A stretch of DNA of 64,000 nucleotides from contig NZ_HG964450.1 in NCBI RefSeq assembly GCF_000612725.1, forward strand, positions 342,034 through 406,033, given 5' to 3'. Shown piece after piece: positions 38,102 to 46,418 of this stretch (within the stretch, counting starts at the first letter, position 1; every line of letters begins with the position of its first letter). The stretch is from Mycolicibacterium austroafricanum. Lineage in GTDB: Bacteria; Actinomycetota; Actinomycetes; Mycobacteriales; Mycobacteriaceae. Both the position numbers and the translations under genes were made by a program. Under the pieces are notes generated by a model. It searched no databases. It was not told the DNA's origin and saw nothing but the letters and a program-made list of their open reading frames with translations.

Positions 38102-38662
38102 GGCGCTCAACCTCGGCGGCCGTGGGTTACGTCAGTGTCGACGCCTCGTAACGGGTACGAGTGAGATCCGATCTGGAGCATGTCCACCGGGACACGATCG
38201 CGAATCGGCATTGAAGACTTGTTGAGGCTATGTTGAATCCCCTGGACAGCCCGTGAACGAGGGAGCGGCCGCAGTGCTTGTCGGGCACTGGTCTGCCGCC
38301 GCATCCGGCGCGTCGACGGCCGGTACGCACCGGTGCATCGACAACAATGGGAGTGATTCCCGGCGCTGAACTGCTCCGGGAGCGAGGCGCGGCCCATCGT
38401 CCGCGACAGCTGTGAGCGGGCCGAGGACCCCCCAAGAACGCCAGCTCGGTCACCATGGCGCTCCGGCCAGGCTCACCCGGTCAGACTATCCGCGCCGGGG
38501 GCGCGCCGGACGAGTTTGAATGACCGCATCGTAAATTTCTGCGGTCGCCGCGCGGAACTCTTGGCGGCACCCACATCGTGCGGTCGACGATGCGCGGGCG
38601 ACTCCGCACGCTCGAGGCATGATCGAAAGAGATCAGCGATCCGCGACTTCGGGAGGGCATCG
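38102..38662. promoter_or_regulatory. 561-bp divergent gap holding the operon promoter
   Basis: This gap separates the FAAL-ACP start (leftward) from the GDPD gene start (rightward), so it must carry the promoter of the eight-gene operon and that of the GDPD gene. It is less GC-rich than its surroundings in places (38200-38240). I find no clear operator palindrome, tRNA or believable gene. Short frames on the minus strand at 38107-38456 have arginine/histidine-rich composition and no ribosome site. Confidence 0.45.
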
Positions 38663-39721
38663 ATGCCGTCGAACACCGCCGCGCCCCCGCAAGCGTCGCG
38701 CCGTCGCCGTCTCCTCCTGGCGGCCGTCACCGCGATGGTGGTCGGCTCCGTCCCGACGGTGTCCTTCCCGGCCGCCGCCCAGGTCCCGATATTCGACCTT
38801 CAGGCCCATCGAGGTGGCCGCGGCGAGACCACCGAAGAATCACTGCGGGCCTTTGCGAAGTCACTCGAACTCGGGGTCAGCACACTGGAATTGGACGTCG
38901 TCCTGACCAAGGACGGTCAGCCTCTGGTCTGGCACGATCCTGTGATCCAACCCGAGAAGTGCACCGACACCGGACCCGCGTTCGCCGCCGACGCGCAATA
39001 CCCGTACGTCGGAAAGCTGGTGCACGACCTCACCTTGGCCCAGATCCGCACGCTCGACTGCGGGAAGCTGCTCGACGGTTTCCCCGACGCCGAGGTCGTG
39101 ACCGCCAACAAGATCGCGACGCTGCCCGAGGTCTTCGGCCTCACCGATTCGTACGCGGCCGGCGTGCGCTTCAACATCGAGACGAAGATCGAGGCGGACA
39201 AACCCGAGACCTCAGCCGGACCGCGCGAGATCGTGGACGCGGTACTCGCCGCGGCCAGGTCGGCGGGCAAGCTGGATCGGGTCGAGATTCAGAGCTTCGA
39301 CTGGCGCACGCTGCCGTTGGTGCGCCAGCTCGAGCCGGCGATCCCTCTGGTGGCCTTGTGGGACGAGACGACGTGGGTTCCCGGCTCGCCGTGGCTGGCC
39401 GGGATCGACCCCGCGGTGGTCGGCGATCCCCTCACCGGCGCCACGATGGTGGGCGCAGGCATCGTGTCTCCCGGCTACTCGATTCCCTATGGCCTGACGC
39501 CCGACGACCCGGGCTTCGCGCTCGTCGCCGACAGACCCTTCATCGAACGGGCACATGCGATGGGCTTGAAGGTCATTCCGTGGACAGTCAACGACGAAGA
39601 CACCATGCGGGCACAGATCGCCGCCGGCGCCGACGGCATCATCACCGACTACCCAGCGCTGCTGCGCGACGTGATGACCGAGTTCGGTCTGCCGTTGCCA
39701 CCGCCATACCGCCGTCACTGA
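38663..39721 (+). CDS. Secreted glycerophosphodiester phosphodiesterase (GDPD family)
   Basis: 352 residues from ATG 38663 with GGGAGG upstream; the frame open to 38516 lacks a site and would bury the signal peptide. N-terminal [19 protein letters not shown]...PAAAQ is a cleavable signal. The GDPD barrel starts [18 protein letters not shown] (catalytic His, Arg, Glu), continues with [18 protein letters not shown] (metal and second catalytic His), NIETKIEA and ends [25 protein letters not shown]. It would cleave glycerophosphodiesters to glycerol-3-phosphate and an alcohol outside the membrane. Divergent from the lipid-hybrid operon; a connection is not implied. Confidence 0.9.
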   Translation: MPSNTAAPPQASRRRRLLLAAVTAMVVGSVPTVSFPAAAQVPIFDLQAHRGGRGETTEESLRAFAKSLELGVSTLELDVVLTKDGQPLVWHDPVIQPEKCTDTGPAFAADAQYPYVGKLVHDLTLAQIRTLDCGKLLDGFPDAEVVTANKIATLPEVFGLTDSYAAGVRFNIETKIEADKPETSAGPREIVDAVLAAARSAGKLDRVEIQSFDWRTLPLVRQLEPAIPLVALWDETTWVPGSPWLAGIDPAVVGDPLTGATMVGAGIVSPGYSIPYGLTPDDPGFALVADRPFIERAHAMGLKVIPWTVNDEDTMRAQIAAGADGIITDYPALLRDVMTEFGLPLPPPYRRH

Positions 39722-39769
39722 CCCAAGCGGTACGCCGAATTGGCGACCGCGCTGCGGGTCCGCAAACAC

Positions 39770-39797
39770 GTCAGGCCCCCTCGAAAGGGGGCCTGAC
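39770..39797 (-). terminator. Strong hairpin terminator downstream of tRNA-Tyr
   Basis: A perfect 12-bp stem (39770-39781 with 39786-39797) closes a 4-base loop. Stem core CAGGCCCCCT. It lies seven bases beyond the tRNA 3' end on the minus strand and is followed only by a short T-run (GTTTG). The symmetric stem can also stop transcripts arriving from the GDPD gene. Confidence 0.8.
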
Positions 39798-39803
39798 CCA
39801 GCG

Positions 39804-39886
39804 TGGCAGGTGCAGGATTCGAACCTGCGTAGGCGTTAGCCGACGGATTTACAGTCCGCTCCCATTGGCCGCTCGGGCAACCTGCC
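39804..39886 (-). tRNA. tRNA-Tyr (anticodon GTA)
   Basis: 83 nt, class II. Acceptor arm GGCAGGT pairs with ACCTGCC plus discriminator A; the anticodon loop reads CTGTAAA; a long variable arm (CCGTCGGCTAACGCC region) and the T-arm GCAGGTTCGAATCCTGC are present. CCA is not encoded. A terminator hairpin follows at once. Confidence 0.95.
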
Positions 39887-40038
39887 GGGTGCTGCATCGC
39901 GCTGCAGAGCGCGCACAGCAGGATACAACGAGGACGGTGCCCCGACACAAATCGTCCGGTGGGGGCCGGTGGTCGACAGGCCACGGCCAGCGGCGAAGAT
40001 GGACCAAGCACCGACACCACGAGGGAGGGACGAGTCCA

Positions 40039-40530
40039 ATGGCGGATTCATCGTTCGACGTCGTCAGCAAGGTCGACCGCCAGGAAGTCGACAACGCGCT
40101 CAACCAGGCCGCCAAGGAGCTGTCGACCCGGTTCGACTTCCGCGGCACCGACACCACGATCGCGTGGAAAGGCGAGGAGGCCATCGAGATCGTCTCCTCC
40201 ACCGAGGAGCGGGTAAAGGCCGCTGTCGACGTGTTCAAGGAGAAACTGGTCCGTCGGGACATCTCGATGAAGGCGTTCGACGCCGGCGACCCGCAGGCCA
40301 GCGGCAAGACCTACAAGGTCAGCGGCACCCTCAAGCAGGGCATCTCCAGCGAGGACGCCAAGAAGATCACCAAGCTCATCCGAGACGAGGGCCCCAAGGG
40401 CGTCAAGGCGCAGATTCAGGGCGACGAAATCCGTGTCAGCTCGAAGAAGCGTGACGACCTGCAGGCGGTCATCGCGTTGCTCAAGGGCGCCGACCTCGAC
40501 GTCGCGCTGCAGTTCGTCAACTACCGCTGA
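40039..40530 (+). CDS. yajQ: YajQ family nucleotide-binding protein
   Basis: 163 residues from ATG 40039 behind a GAGGGAGGGA site. It has the full YajQ/UPF0234 pattern: [32 protein letters not shown], a middle [24 protein letters not shown] and final [24 protein letters not shown]. Xanthomonas homologues bind cyclic di-GMP and act as regulators; in mycobacteria the role is unsettled. The gene corresponds in position to Rv0566c. Its stop overlaps the convergent gene by 10 bp. Confidence 0.93.
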   Translation: MADSSFDVVSKVDRQEVDNALNQAAKELSTRFDFRGTDTTIAWKGEEAIEIVSSTEERVKAAVDVFKEKLVRRDISMKAFDAGDPQASGKTYKVSGTLKQGISSEDAKKITKLIRDEGPKGVKAQIQGDEIRVSSKKRDDLQAVIALLKGADLDVALQFVNYR

Positions 40531-41003
40531 CGCAGCACACCGCTGATGCCGGCCGCGGTGCCGGCGTCGATCTCGTCGAACAGCCGCAGCAGCCGTCTGA
40601 TCAACGCGGTGAACCCCGGCTCGAACTGCGTGAGCAGCGGCGGGAACGGCGGAGCGATGGCGTGGCCGGCGTCGGTGACCGTCCAGCCGGAGGCCCGCAG
40701 TGCCTCCACCACACCGGTCAGCCCGTCGCGCGTCGCCGTCAGCCGGCTGCCGCCGGTGTCGAGGGTCTCCTGCACGGCGGCCAGCCGGTCACGCAGCTGC
40801 ACCTGCGCGGCGAGGTTCCGTTCGGCCTGTGTGATCGTCCCCTCGCCCGCTGCGCCCCGCCACGCGGCGCGCAGCCGCCGCACCGATCCGCGCTGCTCGG
40901 TGATGAGCGCGTCGAGCTGCCCGATCTTGGCGCGCAGCTCCGTCGCCGCGGCCGTCAGGCTCGCCAGGTTCGATGCCTCGACCCTCGATACCGTGACCGG
41001 CAA
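40521..41003 (-). CDS. WXG100-like helical protein of unknown function
   Basis: 160 residues, predicted all-helical. N-terminal helices are separated by a W-R-G turn ([25 protein letters not shown]), and a Leu/Ala/Gln-rich helix follows, which resembles WXG100/EspC-type ESX proteins. A C-terminal extension ([29 protein letters not shown]) is outside that core. The start is TTG at 41003, with GAGGGGGTGG upstream. It ends inside the last codons of YajQ. ESX export is a family-level guess; no ESX genes are nearby. Confidence 0.65.
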   Translation of the reverse strand: MPVTVSRVEASNLASLTAAATELRAKIGQLDALITEQRGSVRRLRAAWRGAAGEGTITQAERNLAAQVQLRDRLAAVQETLDTGGSRLTATRDGLTGVVEALRASGWTVTDAGHAIAPPFPPLLTQFEPGFTALIRRLLRLFDEIDAGTAAGISGVLRQR

Positions 41004-41100
41004 CAGCCACCCCCTCAGCAGTCGAATCCCATTATCGCCGCCGCCGGGTCACGGTCGGTGCACCTCTTCCAAACCCGCCCTCACGCCCGCTCCCCCGTCC

Positions 41101-41106
41101 TAATGT
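41101..41106 (+). promoter_or_regulatory. Putative -10 box of gpsA (leaderless)
   Basis: TAATGT fits TANNNT, eight bases before the gpsA ATG at 41115, with no Shine-Dalgarno in the gap. This suits initiation at or near the start codon. Confidence 0.4.
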
Positions 41107-41114
41107 GATCTCCC

Positions 41115-42140
41115 ATGGCACCAGCGCAGCGTGAACCCAAGGTCGTCGTTCTCGGAGGCGGATCGTGGGGAACCACCGTCGCCTCCATCTGCGCCAGGCG
41201 CGGGCCGACACTGCAGTGGGTGCGTTCCGCGGAGACCGCGGCCGACATCAACGAGAACCATCGCAACTCCAAATACCTTGGCGACGAAGTGGAGTTGGCG
41301 CACACGCTGCGCGCCACCACCGACTTCACCGAGGCCGCCGAGTGCGCCGACGTGATCGTGATGGGGGTGCCGTCACACGGCTTCCGCGGCGTGCTGACCG
41401 AACTGGCGGCGCACCTGCGGCCGTGGGTGCCGGTGGTGTCGCTCGTCAAGGGTCTCGAGCAGGGCACCAACTATCGGATGAGCCAGATCGTCAACGAGAT
41501 CCTGCCCGGCCATCCGGCCGGGATCCTGGCCGGGCCCAACATCGCCCGCGAGGTCGCCGAGGGCTACGCCGCCGCGGCCGTGCTGGCGATGCCCGATCAG
41601 AGTCTGGCCGCCAACCTGGCACAGTTGTTCCGCACCAAGCGCTTTCGCACCTACACCACCGACGACGTGGTCGGCGTCGAGATGGCAGGCGCGCTCAAGA
41701 ACGTGTACGCGATCGCGGTCGGTATGGGCTACTCGCTGGGCATCGGTGAGAACACCCGGGCCATGGTGATGGCCCGGGCGGTGGCGGAGATGTCGAAGCT
41801 CGGCGTCGCGATGGGCGGCAACCGCGACACGTTCGCGGGGCTGGCCGGCATGGGCGATCTGATCGTGACGTGCACGTCGCAGCGCAGCCGCAACCGGCAC
41901 GTCGGCGAGCAACTCGGCCAGGGCAAGACGGTCGAGGAGATCATCGCGGCGATGAACCAGGTGGCCGAGGGCGTGAAGGCGGCCAGCGTGATCATGGAGT
42001 TCGCCGACAAATGCGGCATCTCGATGCCGATCGCGCGCGAGGTCGACGGGGTGGTCAACCACGGCTCGACCGTCGAGCAGGCCTACCGCGGGCTGGTGGC
42101 CGAGAAGCCCGGCCACGAGGTGCACGGCTCGGGCTTCTAG
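41115..42140 (+). CDS. gpsA: NAD(P)-dependent glycerol-3-phosphate dehydrogenase
   Basis: 341 residues. The Rossmann motif GGGSWGTTVASIC is at residue 12, then VIVMGVPSHGFR, the GPNIAREVAEGYAAAAVLA signature, catalytic-Lys region EMAGALKNVYAIAVGM and C-terminal DGVVNHGSTVEQAYRGL. It reduces dihydroxyacetone phosphate to sn-glycerol-3-phosphate for phospholipid synthesis, in the cytosol. It corresponds to gpdA1 (Rv0564c) by position. An IS1380-type element starts 11 bases after its stop but leaves it intact. Confidence 0.95.
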   Translation: MAPAQREPKVVVLGGGSWGTTVASICARRGPTLQWVRSAETAADINENHRNSKYLGDEVELAHTLRATTDFTEAAECADVIVMGVPSHGFRGVLTELAAHLRPWVPVVSLVKGLEQGTNYRMSQIVNEILPGHPAGILAGPNIAREVAEGYAAAAVLAMPDQSLAANLAQLFRTKRFRTYTTDDVVGVEMAGALKNVYAIAVGMGYSLGIGENTRAMVMARAVAEMSKLGVAMGGNRDTFAGLAGMGDLIVTCTSQRSRNRHVGEQLGQGKTVEEIIAAMNQVAEGVKAASVIMEFADKCGISMPIAREVDGVVNHGSTVEQAYRGLVAEKPGHEVHGSGF

Positions 42141-42150
42141 TTTGGCCTAA

Positions 42151-43843
42151 CCCGGATTTTTCGTGAAGTGTTGTGATTTTCGGGGTGTAGATACGCGAAA
42201 GTGCCTGTCCTGCAAGGAATAATTGGACTTCTCTACGGTTCAATCGTTCCTACGGGAAGGCACCTCGCAGGTGAAGAATATCGTGGCCGCAGCGCGGGTG
42301 AAAGTGTCCGCCGATGGGCAGGGCGTGGTGTCGCATGCCGGGATGGGCTTGCTTCGTGAGCTTGCCGATCTGACGGGGTTATCGTCGCAGGTCACCGCCG
42401 TGCTGGCTGACACCTACCGGGGCCCGTGGGTGTACGCACCCGGTGAGGTGTTCGCCGATCTGGCCGCAGCGGTCGCCGACGGGGCCGATTGCATCGATGC
42501 GGTCGGCCAGTTGTGTGGGGACCGTGAACATGTGTTCGGCGCGAAGGCCTCGACAACCACGATGTGGCGGTTGATCGATGAGCGCATCGACGCCGCCCAC
42601 CTGCCCGGGGTGCGGGCTGCACGAGCCGGCGCACGGGCCGCAGCATGGGCGGCTGGAGCCGCCCCCACTGGTGAGGGCTGGCTGCACATCGACCTCGATG
42701 CCACCCTGGTCATCGATCACTCCGACAACAAGACCGGCGCCACCCCGACCTGGAAGAAAACCTATGGTCACCATCCGTTGCTGGCGTTTCTGGATCGTCC
42801 CGAGATCGCCGGTGGGGAAGCGCTGGCCGGGCTGCTGCGCACCGGTAACGCCGGCTCCAACACCGCCAGCGACCACATCATCGTCTTGCACCACGCGCTG
42901 GCCTCGCTGCCGCCGCGATGGCGGCCCCGCCCAGGTAGTCCACCAGATTCGGATGCCTGCCGGGTGCTGGTGCGCTGCGATACCGCTGGAGCCACCCACA
43001 AGTTCGCCGACGCCTGCCGCACCGCCGGGGTGGGATTTTCCTTCGGATACCCCGTCGATGCGCGGGTCCAGGACGCGGTCGACACCCTCAACCTCGGCCA
43101 AGCCTGGTATCCGGCGATCGACACCGACGGCGGCATCCGTGACGGCGCCTGGGTCGCCGAAGCCACCGGCCTGGTCAACCTGAGCAACTGGCCCGCTGGC
43201 ACCCGGCTGATCCTGCGCAAAGAGAGGCCCCACCCGGGTGCGCAGCTGCGGTTCACCGATGCCGACGGGATGCGGGTCACCGCATTCATCACCGACACCG
43301 AACCCGGCGTCATTGCCGGTCAGGTCGCCGGATTGGAGCTGCGGCACCGCCAGCACGCCCGCGTCGAAGACCGCATCCGCGAACTGAAAGCCACCGGGCT
43401 ACGCAACCTGCCCTGCCAGTCGTTTTGGGCCAACGCCGCCTGGCTGGAAATCGTGCTGGCCGCCGCCGATCTGGTCACCTGGGCCCGGCTGATCGGCTTC
43501 GGTGACCACCCCGCACTGGCCCGCGCCGAGATCGCCACCTTCCGCTACCGGATCCTGCACGTCGCTGCCCGTATCACTCGCAGCGCCCGCCAGGTTCGCC
43601 TCCGTATCGACGCCACCTGGCGATGGGCATCAGCGATCGCGACCGCCTGGCAACACCTACGCACCGCTTTCGGATAACCAGCAAATCACTCGACCCACCG
43701 ACCACGAAAGACCAGGCCCTGGGAAAGCCCGCCCCACCCGGCGACACGGGACACCCCACCACGCCCGCCACCCGACAACGACCACCCAGCAACACAATTC
43801 AGTGACCGAGCGGACCCGTCATCAACTCGATGCAAAATCGAGG
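42151..43843 (+). mobile_element. IS1380-family insertion sequence, complete, 4-bp target duplication
   Basis: 1693 bp. Left end CCCGGATTTTTCGTGAAG and the complement of the right end CCTCGATTTTGCATCGAG match at 13 of 18 positions and both begin with CC, as IS1380-family ends do. It is flanked by CTAA on both sides (42147-42150 and 43844-43847), which fits the 4-bp target duplication of this family. A single full-length transposase gene lies inside. The duplication and intact gene suggest a recent, possibly still active insertion. Confidence 0.88.
42223..43677 (+). CDS. IS1380-family transposase
   Basis: 484 residues. Probable TTG start at 42223 behind AAGGAA; GTG at 42271 is the alternative. 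The sequence shows the DDE-type IS1380 pattern: an N-terminal targeting region, LHIDLDATLVIDHSDNKTGATPTWKKTYGHHPL (first catalytic Asp region), HKFADACRTAGVGFSFGYPVD, and a C-terminal RHRQHARVEDRIRELKATGLRNLPC with the Glu-containing helix, ending in the family's Arg-rich tail. No frameshift or internal stop, so it should be functional. Confidence 0.92.
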   Translation: MDFSTVQSFLREGTSQVKNIVAAARVKVSADGQGVVSHAGMGLLRELADLTGLSSQVTAVLADTYRGPWVYAPGEVFADLAAAVADGADCIDAVGQLCGDREHVFGAKASTTTMWRLIDERIDAAHLPGVRAARAGARAAAWAAGAAPTGEGWLHIDLDATLVIDHSDNKTGATPTWKKTYGHHPLLAFLDRPEIAGGEALAGLLRTGNAGSNTASDHIIVLHHALASLPPRWRPRPGSPPDSDACRVLVRCDTAGATHKFADACRTAGVGFSFGYPVDARVQDAVDTLNLGQAWYPAIDTDGGIRDGAWVAEATGLVNLSNWPAGTRLILRKERPHPGAQLRFTDADGMRVTAFITDTEPGVIAGQVAGLELRHRQHARVEDRIRELKATGLRNLPCQSFWANAAWLEIVLAAADLVTWARLIGFGDHPALARAEIATFRYRILHVAARITRSARQVRLRIDATWRWASAIATAWQHLRTAFG

Positions 43844-44374
43844 CTAATTGAAGTACGGGTTGGTGCCCTCGGGACGCGCCAGCAGCGGGTTGACCGCGTT
43901 GACGATCCACGACGCAGTCGGGCTGACCACGAAACCGGACTGGTTGCGGCTGTCCACGCACGCGGTCAGCGTGCCGTCACCGCCGCAGCTGACCGTGCCG
44001 AAGCTCAGCCGGGTGTTCGGCGGCAGCGCGTTGACCGGACCGCCGAAGATCGGCGCCGGCGACGACGCCCATCCGGGCACTCCGCCCGAGACGCCGCTGA
44101 CCAGGTTCGCGTTCTGGGGCGCGCCCGGCAGCACGCCGTTGCAGCCGTAGCCGCCCGAGCGCTGCAGCATGCAGGTCAACCCGTTGGAGCTGAACGCGTA
44201 CGCGGAGCCTTCGAGCACCGCGAAGTCTTTCGGGTTGACCGGCGGATACGCGTTGATGTCCGGTGCCGGCGGGGGCGGAGGCGGTGTCGGCTGCGCCGCA
44301 GCCAGACCGGACACGTTGAGGACACCGGCCGCGGCAACACACACGGCACCGACGACGAATCTGCTGCGCACCAT
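43844..44374 (-). CDS. Small exported protein, conserved in mycobacteria, function unknown
   Basis: 176 residues from ATG 44374; the preceding in-frame codon is a GTG, so 44377 is possible. Signal peptide VRSRFVVGAVCVAAAGVLNVSGLAAAQ is followed by a Pro run and a compact domain with paired Cys residues (LTCMLQR, YGCNG, VSCGGDGTLTACVD). The protein ends NPYFN, and its TAG stop lies in the right-hand CTAA copy of the IS1380 target duplication, so the gene survived the insertion with its stop intact. Confidence 0.75.
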   Translation of the reverse strand: MVRSRFVVGAVCVAAAGVLNVSGLAAAQPTPPPPPPAPDINAYPPVNPKDFAVLEGSAYAFSSNGLTCMLQRSGGYGCNGVLPGAPQNANLVSGVSGGVPGWASSPAPIFGGPVNALPPNTRLSFGTVSCGGDGTLTACVDSRNQSGFVVSPTASWIVNAVNPLLARPEGTNPYFN

Positions 44375-44420
44375 CACAGCCTAGATGTCGCCACAGGGAC
44401 CGGCAGTGTTAGCCAGTGGG

Positions 44421-45311
44421 TCAGTACAGGCCAGGGTGTCGATAGGTGTCCGGACCGGCCATCGCCTCCAGCCGCGCGATCCGGTCGGCGATCGGCGGAT
44501 GCGTCGCGAACAGCTTGCCGATCTTCTCGCCGGACCGGAACGGGTTGGCGATCATCAGGTGCGCCTGGTCGGCCAGCTGCGGCTCGGGCGGCAGCGGGGC
44601 GCGCTCGACGCCGGCGCTGATCTTGCGCAGCGCGCTGGCCAGTGCCAGCGGGTCGCCGGTCAGCTCGGCGCCGGACTGGTCGGCCTGGTACTCGCGGGAC
44701 CGGGACACCGCCAGCCGGATCACCGTCGCAGCGATCGGTCCGAGCAGCGAAACCAGAAGAATTGCAAGCGGATTCGTGCCGCCGTCACGGTTGCCGCCGA
44801 ACATGCTGGCGAAGAACGCCAGGTTGGCCAGCGCGGTGATCACCGACGCCATCGCGCCCGCCACACACGAGATCAGGATGTCGCGGTTGTACACATGGGA
44901 CAGCTCGTGGCCGAGCACCGCGCGCAGTTCCCGCTCGTTGAGCATCTGCAGGATGCCGGTCGTGCAGCACACCGCGGCGTTGCGGGGGTTGCGGCCGGTG
45001 GCGAACGCGTTGGGCGCCGCCGTGTCGCTGATGTAGAGCCGCGGCATCGGCTGGCGCGCGGTGGTGGCGAGCTCGCGCACGATCTTGTACATCACCGGCG
45101 CCTGCATCTCGTTGACCGGCTGGGCGTGCATCGCCCGCAGCGCCAGCTTGTCGCTGTTGAAGTACACGTAGGCGTTCATGCCGATCGCAAAGAGCACGGC
45201 CAGGAACATGATGTTGCGCCCGAACAGGGCGCCGACACCGACGATCAGACCTGAGAACAGCACCAGCAACAGGAACGTCTTTGCCCTGTTGGCGTGCGGA
45301 TGCCAAGTCAT
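44421..45311 (-). CDS. htpX: Membrane zinc metalloprotease HtpX (M48B)
   Basis: 296 residues. Two N-terminal TM segments ([37 protein letters not shown]) precede zinc motif HELSH at 135-139, followed by two further TM segments (about 145-165 and 185-205) and the third zinc ligand Glu in [10 protein letters not shown]. It degrades misfolded membrane proteins at the inner face of the membrane. It corresponds to Rv0563 and sits beside grcC1 in the same direction, as in M. tuberculosis. Confidence 0.95.
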   Translation of the reverse strand: MTWHPHANRAKTFLLLVLFSGLIVGVGALFGRNIMFLAVLFAIGMNAYVYFNSDKLALRAMHAQPVNEMQAPVMYKIVRELATTARQPMPRLYISDTAAPNAFATGRNPRNAAVCCTTGILQMLNERELRAVLGHELSHVYNRDILISCVAGAMASVITALANLAFFASMFGGNRDGGTNPLAILLVSLLGPIAATVIRLAVSRSREYQADQSGAELTGDPLALASALRKISAGVERAPLPPEPQLADQAHLMIANPFRSGEKIGKLFATHPPIADRIARLEAMAGPDTYRHPGLY

Positions 45312-45389
45312 TCGGGTGTCCTCCTCAACAAACCTGCATGAGTCTTCGCGACGTCAACGACCGATCGCCCCACTAAGGTTCCGGGGAGG

Positions 45390-46397
45390 TCAACCGTGCC
45401 GGTTGATCGTGTACTGCACCAGCGTGGCCAGCGCCTGCCGGCCGGGCCCGGCGGGAAGCTGCCCGAGTTCCTGCTCGGCTTCGCGGGCGTACGCGGCCAC
45501 GGTCTCCTTGGCCTTCGTGATGCCGTCGGAGGCACGCAGCAGCCGCAGCGCCTCGGCGAGGTCACCGTCGTCGGTGACCGGGGTGGCCAGCAGTTCCCGC
45601 AGCCGGTCGGCGTCCGGGCCCGTCTCACGCAGCGCATACAGCACCGGCAGGGTGTGCACGCCCTCGCGCAGGTCCGTGCCGGGCACCTTGCCCGACTCGT
45701 CGGGGTCGCTGTCGATGTCGATGATGTCGTCGGAGATCTGGAACGCGGTGCCCACGATGCCGCCGAGACGGGCCAACCGCTCGATCTGCTCGTCGTCGGC
45801 GCCCGAGAACGTCGCCCCGAACCGGCCCGACGCCGCGATCAGGCACGCCGTCTTCTCGTAGACCACCTTCAGGTAGTGGTCGACCTCGTCGACGTGGTCG
45901 GCGGCGCCGCGCGTCTCCCGCATCTGGCCGGTGACCAGCAGCGCGAACGTGTCCGCGATGATCCGCACGGCGTCGGGGCCCAGCCTGCTGACGAGGCGGG
46001 ACGCGGTGGCGAACAGGTAGTCGCCGGCCAGGATCGCGATGTTGTTGCTCCAGCGGGCGTTGGCGCTGGGCGCACCACGGCGGACCTGCGCCTCGTCCAT
46101 GACGTCGTCGTGATACAGCGTCGCCAGGTGCACGAGTTCGATGACCGCGCCGGCGACGGTGACCTGCCAGGCGTCCGGCTCCGGACCCAGCTGCGCGGAC
46201 AGCACGGTGAACAGCGGACGGAACCGCTTACCGCCGGCCTGGAACAGGTGCTGGACCGCCTCGGCCATCAGCACGTCGGCTTTGCCCAGCTCCTCGGACA
46301 TCAGCGCCTCGATGCGGGCAACTCCGTCGCGGACATCCTGAGCGAATTCGGCGTCGCCGAAGTCCACTCCCGCCACCACGTTCGCCGGTGTCCTCAC
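45390..46397 (-). CDS. grcC1: Long-chain polyprenyl diphosphate synthase GrcC1
   Basis: 335 residues, trans-isoprenyl diphosphate synthase. First Asp-rich motif DDVMD at 97-101, second DDIID at 223-227, with GGKRFRP at 55-61. It builds the all-trans prenyl chain, most likely the menaquinone side chain given the neighbouring menJ and the menG/menD genes in the region. The GTG start at 46397 lies six bases from a -10-like TATGTT shared with menJ on the other strand. Corresponds to Rv0562. Confidence 0.92.
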   Translation of the reverse strand: MRTPANVVAGVDFGDAEFAQDVRDGVARIEALMSEELGKADVLMAEAVQHLFQAGGKRFRPLFTVLSAQLGPEPDAWQVTVAGAVIELVHLATLYHDDVMDEAQVRRGAPSANARWSNNIAILAGDYLFATASRLVSRLGPDAVRIIADTFALLVTGQMRETRGAADHVDEVDHYLKVVYEKTACLIAASGRFGATFSGADDEQIERLARLGGIVGTAFQISDDIIDIDSDPDESGKVPGTDLREGVHTLPVLYALRETGPDADRLRELLATPVTDDGDLAEALRLLRASDGITKAKETVAAYAREAEQELGQLPAGPGRQALATLVQYTINRHG

Positions 46398-46418
46398 ACA
46401 GCCAACATACTGTGAAGC
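46398..46418. promoter_or_regulatory. 21-bp divergent promoter of grcC1 and menJ with overlapping -10 boxes
   Basis: On the plus strand CATACT (46406-46411) ends seven bases before the menJ ATG. On the minus strand TATGTT (46409-46404) ends six bases before the grcC1 GTG. The two hexamers overlap by four bases. Neither gene has a Shine-Dalgarno, so both would be leaderless and mutually exclusive at the polymerase level. Prediction from sequence spacing. Confidence 0.5.

Noticed and set aside
38107..38456. Minus-strand frames of 96 and 109 codons upstream of the FAAL gene
   Set aside because: No ribosome site, no recognisable motif, arginine/serine/histidine-rich. Treated as non-coding promoter region.
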